Source: Candidatus Hydrogenedentota bacterium
Lineage (GTDB): Bacteria > UBA8481 > J006
Assembly: GCA_003697085.1 (NCBI GenBank)
Contig: RFFU01000053.1
Coordinates: forward strand, 1 to 9,040
Direction of reading: 5' to 3'
Length of the DNA stretch: 9,040 bases
The first letter of the stretch is position 1, and each line of letters starts with the position of its first letter. The notes under the pieces were generated by a model. It was given only the letters and a program-made list of their open reading frames with translations. It did not search any database and had not been told where the DNA came from. Of the stretch, positions 5,888 through 9,040 are shown piece by piece. The translations under genes were made by a program, and so were the position numbers.

Positions 5888-6769
5888 ATGGTGATTCCTC
5901 TCTTTGGAAAAAAAGATCGCGGAGAGAAAAAAAACGGTTCCGAGAAATCCGAGGTCCTTTTCGAAAAGCCTCGGGCAACCGCGCCGCGAGAAAAGGGCGC
6001 CGCTTCCGTCATCGATGTCGGGGTACGGGACTTCGAGACGGCGGTGCTCCGCCGTTCCCTTGAGATCCCCGTTCTTCTGGATCTCTGGGCTCCGTGGTGC
6101 GAACCCTGCCGTCGGCTCTCTCCTCTTCTCGAACGCCTCGCGAATCAGTACGCCGGATCGTTTCTCCTCGCCAAGGTCGATATCGAAAAGCACGCCGAGA
6201 TCGCGATGTTGCTCCGCGTGCAAAGTGTTCCCACCGTCATTCTCTTCAAGGACGGTCGGCCGGTCGATGCCTTTATGGGAGCGCTCTCCGAAGGCGAAAT
6301 CCGGCGTTTTCTCGAGAGACACATTGTTCTGAAAAAGGCCTCCGCGGAAGAAGAACAACCCGGAGGACTTCTCGAACAGATCGGGCGCGGAGAGATCGCA
6401 CGCGCCCGAGACCTCGTGAACGAAACGACCTCGCCTCCGGATCGCCTCCGCGTCCTCATCCTGTCCGGAGACACGAACAAGAGCCGGACACTGCTTCAGG
6501 AACTCAAAGGAAAAGAAGGGGCCGAGGGGGATCCCGTTCTGGAGTCGGCCGAGCGGCTTCTCGGATTTTTTGAGGAGGAATCCCCCGAGTCTCTTCGGAT
6601 TCGCGAGTCGTTGCGGAAGAATCGTCTCCGGGAACTGCTTCCGGAACTTCTTGAGAAAGCGGATGACGATTCCGTCCGCCGCCGTCTCCTCGATCTGCTC
6701 GTTCTTATGGGCCGGGGGGAACTTGCGGACGAGATCCGAACGCGGTTGGCGCGGCGGGTCTTTTCTTGA
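5888..6769 (+). CDS. CnoX/YbbN-like thioredoxin with C-terminal TPR-like region
   Basis: The 293-aa product is predicted cytoplasmic. Residues 1-40 are a charged, lysine-rich extension. A thioredoxin fold follows (about 41-147) with active site WAPWCEPC (C71 and C74) and cis-proline P115 in VQSVPT. Residues about 158-293 are helical, and RRRLLDLLVLMGRGELADEIRTRLARRVF (264-292) matches the conserved C-terminal segment of the YbbN/CnoX co-chaperedoxin family. Known members hold unfolded clients, protect their cysteines and pass them to GroEL or DnaK. E. coli YbbN has lost one active-site Cys; here both are kept, so disulfide reductase activity is plausible. ATG 5888 follows AGGAG (5872-5876) by 11 nt. 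The frame is open upstream to 5663, but that part overlaps the divergent gene. TACAGT (5852-5857) is a weak -10 candidate. Transcribed towards ctpA, 51 bp away. Confidence 0.9.
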   Translation: MVIPLFGKKDRGEKKNGSEKSEVLFEKPRATAPREKGAASVIDVGVRDFETAVLRRSLEIPVLLDLWAPWCEPCRRLSPLLERLANQYAGSFLLAKVDIEKHAEIAMLLRVQSVPTVILFKDGRPVDAFMGALSEGEIRRFLERHIVLKKASAEEEQPGGLLEQIGRGEIARARDLVNETTSPPDRLRVLILSGDTNKSRTLLQELKGKEGAEGDPVLESAERLLGFFEEESPESLRIRESLRKNRLRELLPELLEKADDDSVRRRLLDLLVLMGRGELADEIRTRLARRVFS

Positions 6770-6783
6770 GGCGCACTCTTCCC

Positions 6784-6813
6784 TTGTTCCCGCGGCACGA
6801 ATCCTGCTAATAT
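6784..6813 (+). promoter_or_regulatory. Promoter of ctpA, predicted leaderless start
   Basis: TTGTTC (6784-6789) and TAATAT (6808-6813) are 18 bp apart. CCTTTCT (7 nt) then leads directly to ATG 6821. No Shine-Dalgarno is present in the 25 nt before the ATG. The arrangement matches those at modA and the DUF2905 gene and suggests the mRNA begins at the start codon. Read-through from the thioredoxin gene is also possible. Confidence 0.5.
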
Positions 6814-6820
6814 CCTTTCT

Positions 6821-8248
6821 ATGAAAAAACGCCACTCTCACCGTAACGGATTGACGGGGTTTCTGCTCTCGGCGGCGGCCATAGCGATTCTTCTGGGCCT
6901 TCAGATTTCAGATGTCTCGCGTTTCAAGGCACAACAGGCCGACTTCGACGCCTCGCTCCGGGAGATGCAAGTCTTCGTCGAAGCCTATCGGATCGTTCAG
7001 GCCGATTTCGCTGACACGACGAAACTCGACCCGAAGTCCCTGATCCAGGGCTCCATCCGCGGAATGCTCAAAACCCTCGGCGATCCTCATACCCGTTACA
7101 TCCCGCCGAGGGACGCACGGGAGATGATGGTGGAGACGCAGGGAGAATTCGGCGGAATTGGAATTCACATTGCGATGGAGGAGGGGCGCTTGACCGTCAT
7201 CTCTCCCGTCGAGGGAACGCCGGCGTGGCGTGGTGGTGTCGAAGCCGGGGACATCATCTACAAGATCGACGGAGACACGACGGAGGATATGACGTTGGAC
7301 GAAGCCGTCTCGATTCTGCGTGGACCTCCGGGGACCCCGGTCACCATCGAGGTGCTCCGGCGAGGGGTCAAAAAGCCCATTCCGATCAAACTGGTTCGTG
7401 AGGTGATCCGAGTCAAGAGCGTCCGAGGAAAGAGATACAAGGGCGTCGGATACATTCGCATATCACAGTTCACGGAACATACCGCCGAGGAACTCGACAA
7501 TGCGTTGGCGGAAGTTGGAGAAAATGTGGAGGGCCTGATCTTGGATCTCCGAAATAATCCGGGAGGAGTCTTGACCGGCGCGATCGCGGTGGCGAACCGT
7601 TTCCTCGACACCGGTATCATCGTCTCGATCAAAGCCAGGGATCCGAAACAATCCGTGACCTACTATGCCAGTCCCCAGACTCCGATCACGCGCCTTCCCG
7701 TCGTCGTACTCGTCAACGCCGGAAGCGCCTCGGCTTCCGAGATCGTCAGCGGCGCCATTCGCGACAATCACCGGGGGATCCTGGTGGGAGTCAAAACTTA
7801 TGGAAAAGGATCCGTCCAAACGGTCGAAAACCTTCCGGACGGGTCGCGAATCGCTCTGACCACGGCGCGCTATTTCACTCCCTCCGGTGTCTCTATTCAT
7901 GGCATCGGAATCCAACCCGACTCCGAGGTGAAGATGCCTGAGCTCTCAGATACCGACAAGAAGGGGCTACTGGCACTCAACGACACCTTCCTGGTCCGCG
8001 ACTTCGCGTGGGGCAAGGACACCTATACGAAGGAAGACGTTGCCGCGCTTCAAAAGGTTCTCCGCAAGGCGGGAATCATTCTCAGCGACGAGATCGCGGA
8101 ATGGCGTCTGGTGCGGGAACTCGCCCGCCGTCACGCCGACGCCGTTTACCTCGTTCCGCACCTCGATCCTCAACTCCAAAAAGCCCTCGACCTGATTCAC
8201 GCCGGCGCCGTCGTTCGGCCGAAACGACCGCTCTCCGGCATGGGATAG
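6821..8248 (+). CDS. ctpA: C-terminal processing peptidase, S41 family (CtpA/Prc type)
   Basis: The 475-aa product is an envelope serine protease that trims or degrades exported proteins from their C-termini. An N-terminal hydrophobic segment (about 11-30) after KKRHSHR serves as signal or membrane anchor. An N-terminal cap (37-105) includes TLGDPHTRYIPP (85-96). A PDZ domain (about 107-190) includes GEFGGIGIHI and AGDIIYKIDG. The protease core contains GYIRISQF (210-217), GLILDLRNNPGG (238-249), GSASASEIVSGAIRDN (301-316) and KTYGKGSVQT (325-334). The Ser-Lys dyad is inferred to be S304 and K329, with Q333 as the third residue, from the spacing in characterised CTPs (25 and 4 residues). A C-terminal helical region (about 380-460) follows. 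Length is typical. ATG 6821 is the only good start and yields the expected basic n-region. The gene lies between a CnoX-like thioredoxin gene and tsaD. Confidence 0.94.
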   Translation: MKKRHSHRNGLTGFLLSAAAIAILLGLQISDVSRFKAQQADFDASLREMQVFVEAYRIVQADFADTTKLDPKSLIQGSIRGMLKTLGDPHTRYIPPRDAREMMVETQGEFGGIGIHIAMEEGRLTVISPVEGTPAWRGGVEAGDIIYKIDGDTTEDMTLDEAVSILRGPPGTPVTIEVLRRGVKKPIPIKLVREVIRVKSVRGKRYKGVGYIRISQFTEHTAEELDNALAEVGENVEGLILDLRNNPGGVLTGAIAVANRFLDTGIIVSIKARDPKQSVTYYASPQTPITRLPVVVLVNAGSASASEIVSGAIRDNHRGILVGVKTYGKGSVQTVENLPDGSRIALTTARYFTPSGVSIHGIGIQPDSEVKMPELSDTDKKGLLALNDTFLVRDFAWGKDTYTKEDVAALQKVLRKAGIILSDEIAEWRLVRELARRHADAVYLVPHLDPQLQKALDLIHAGAVVRPKRPLSGMG

Positions 8249-8339
8249 AATGGCAAACCGTTCTCCCCTCTTTCTTTTTATGTTTATGCGTATTCCGGTG
8301 TCTCTTTCCTCCGCGCCCTCCTGAACTGTTTTTCCTCCG

Positions 8340-9040
8340 ATGTCCCCCCTCTCCTCTCTAAAGACCGATCCAAGAACCGATTTGGAAACCGTTCTCGCCA
8401 TTGAAACGTCCTGCGACGAAACGGCGGCGGCCGTTGTAACAAGAGATTTCCGCGTCATCAGCGAGCGTGTCTTCTCCCAAGTCCGAAACCATGCCCCGTT
8501 CGGCGGCGTCGTTCCCGAGGTGGCCTCCCGCTGCCACCTCGAAGTGCTCCTCCCTCTCGTGGAAGAAACCCTCTCCGAAGCCGGAGACACCCGCCCCCAT
8601 GCCGTGGCCGTCACGGCGGGTCCCGGATTGATCGGTTGTCTTCTCGTGGGCGTCTCCTTTGCGCGAGGGTTGGGCCTCCGCTGGGATGTCCCCGTTTACG
8701 GAATTCATCACATCGAAGGGCACATCTGCTCCGTTCTCCTCGAACGACCGGACTGGCGCCCGCCTTTCCTGGCGCTCATCGTCTCCGGCGGTCACACAGA
8801 AACGGTCCTCGTTCGCGAGTTCGGCTCTTACGAAATCCTTGGACGGACGGTGGACGACGCGGCGGGCGAGGCCTTCGACAAGGCGGCTCGCTTGTTGGGA
8901 CTCGGATATCCCGGCGGAAGAATCCTTGAAAGAGAGGCCGAACGCTGCGGCGAAGCATCGGTGCCGCCGCTCGTCGAAACGATAATGCCCGGAAGCCTCG
9001 ATTTCTCTTTCTCCGGACTCAAAACTGCGCTTCTCTACCG
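8340..9040 (+). CDS. tsaD: tRNA N6-threonylcarbamoyladenosine synthase TsaD, 5' part
   Basis: The first 233 residues are in the window; the frame is open at the right edge. TsaD transfers the threonylcarbamoyl group to A37 of ANN-decoding tRNAs (t6A), working with TsaB and TsaE in bacteria. Conserved blocks are AIETSCDETAAAVV (20-33), VVPEVASRCHLE (57-68), TAGPGLIGCLLVG (92-104) and GIHHIEGHI (121-129) with metal ligands H124 and H128. VSGGHTE (148-154), DDAAGEAFDKAARLLGLGYPGG (172-193) and DFSFSGLKTALL (221-232) follow. The start is uncertain. ATG 8340 gives about 19 residues before IETSC, longer than usual. TTG at 8382 gives the more typical METVLAIETSC. Neither has a good Shine-Dalgarno. 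The 91-bp gap after ctpA is C/T-rich, with no clear hairpin or promoter. About 100 C-terminal residues lie beyond the window. Confidence 0.94.
   Translation, partial: MSPLSSLKTDPRTDLETVLAIETSCDETAAAVVTRDFRVISERVFSQVRNHAPFGGVVPEVASRCHLEVLLPLVEETLSEAGDTRPHAVAVTAGPGLIGCLLVGVSFARGLGLRWDVPVYGIHHIEGHICSVLLERPDWRPPFLALIVSGGHTETVLVREFGSYEILGRTVDDAAGEAFDKAARLLGLGYPGGRILEREAERCGEASVPPLVETIMPGSLDFSFSGLKTALLY

Noticed and set aside
5540-6841. 433-codon minus-strand frame opposite the thioredoxin gene
   Set aside because: Arg/Phe-rich translation with no family features, antisense to a well-supported gene.
8255-8396. 11-bp direct repeat AAACCGTTCTC (8255-8265 and 8386-8396) around the tsaD start
   Set aside because: Short, with one copy inside the tsaD coding sequence; most likely chance.
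1-9040. CRISPR array, tRNA/rRNA genes, phage or defence island
   Set aside because: No regularly spaced repeats, no tRNA-like cloverleaf or rRNA sequence noticed by eye, and all confident genes are common housekeeping or transport genes. A tRNAscan or Infernal run would settle small RNAs.

Overview
The window reads as ordinary chromosomal DNA from a GC-rich, Gram-negative (diderm) bacterium. Evidence for a diderm is a heptose epimerase of LPS inner-core synthesis, a predicted lipoprotein, a secreted helical protein and a C-terminal processing protease. The genes strongly favour C or G at third codon positions. I cannot name the phylum. No phage, plasmid, CRISPR or defence genes were found. 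I did not find a convincing undescribed system; the most interesting signals are in how genes start and in a repeat element.

Layout. Positions 1-449 look non-coding. Positions 450-569 hold a 120-bp element bounded by near-perfect 24-bp inverted repeats. It lies immediately upstream of hldD (597-1571, +). After a 262-bp gap with hairpins and a good sigma70-type promoter come two co-transcribed envelope genes (1834-2451 and 2451-2870, +): a secreted helical protein and a small lipoprotein. On the minus strand, reading right to left, is a compact molybdate ABC transporter operon modA-modB-modC (5361 down to 3066). Its genes overlap by 1-3 nt, and modC starts at TTG. Upstream of it on the same strand is a 71-aa DUF2905 membrane protein (5563-5778, -). 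This is divergent from a CnoX/YbbN-like thioredoxin (5888-6769, +), which is followed by a ctpA-type S41 protease (6821-8248, +) and the 5' part of tsaD (8340 to the window edge, +).

How the genes work together. HldD supplies ADP-heptose for LPS. The 1834 and 2451 products, CtpA and DUF2905 are envelope or membrane proteins. ModABC imports molybdate for molybdoenzymes. The CnoX-like protein protects or reduces client proteins. TsaD makes the t6A tRNA modification. Apart from modABC and the 1834/2451 pair, the genes are neighbours rather than one pathway.

Gene starts. hldD, the 1834 gene and the thioredoxin gene have clear Shine-Dalgarno sequences. modA, the DUF2905 gene and ctpA have none. 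Each of those three instead has a -10-like hexamer ending exactly 7 nt before its ATG, which predicts leaderless mRNAs.
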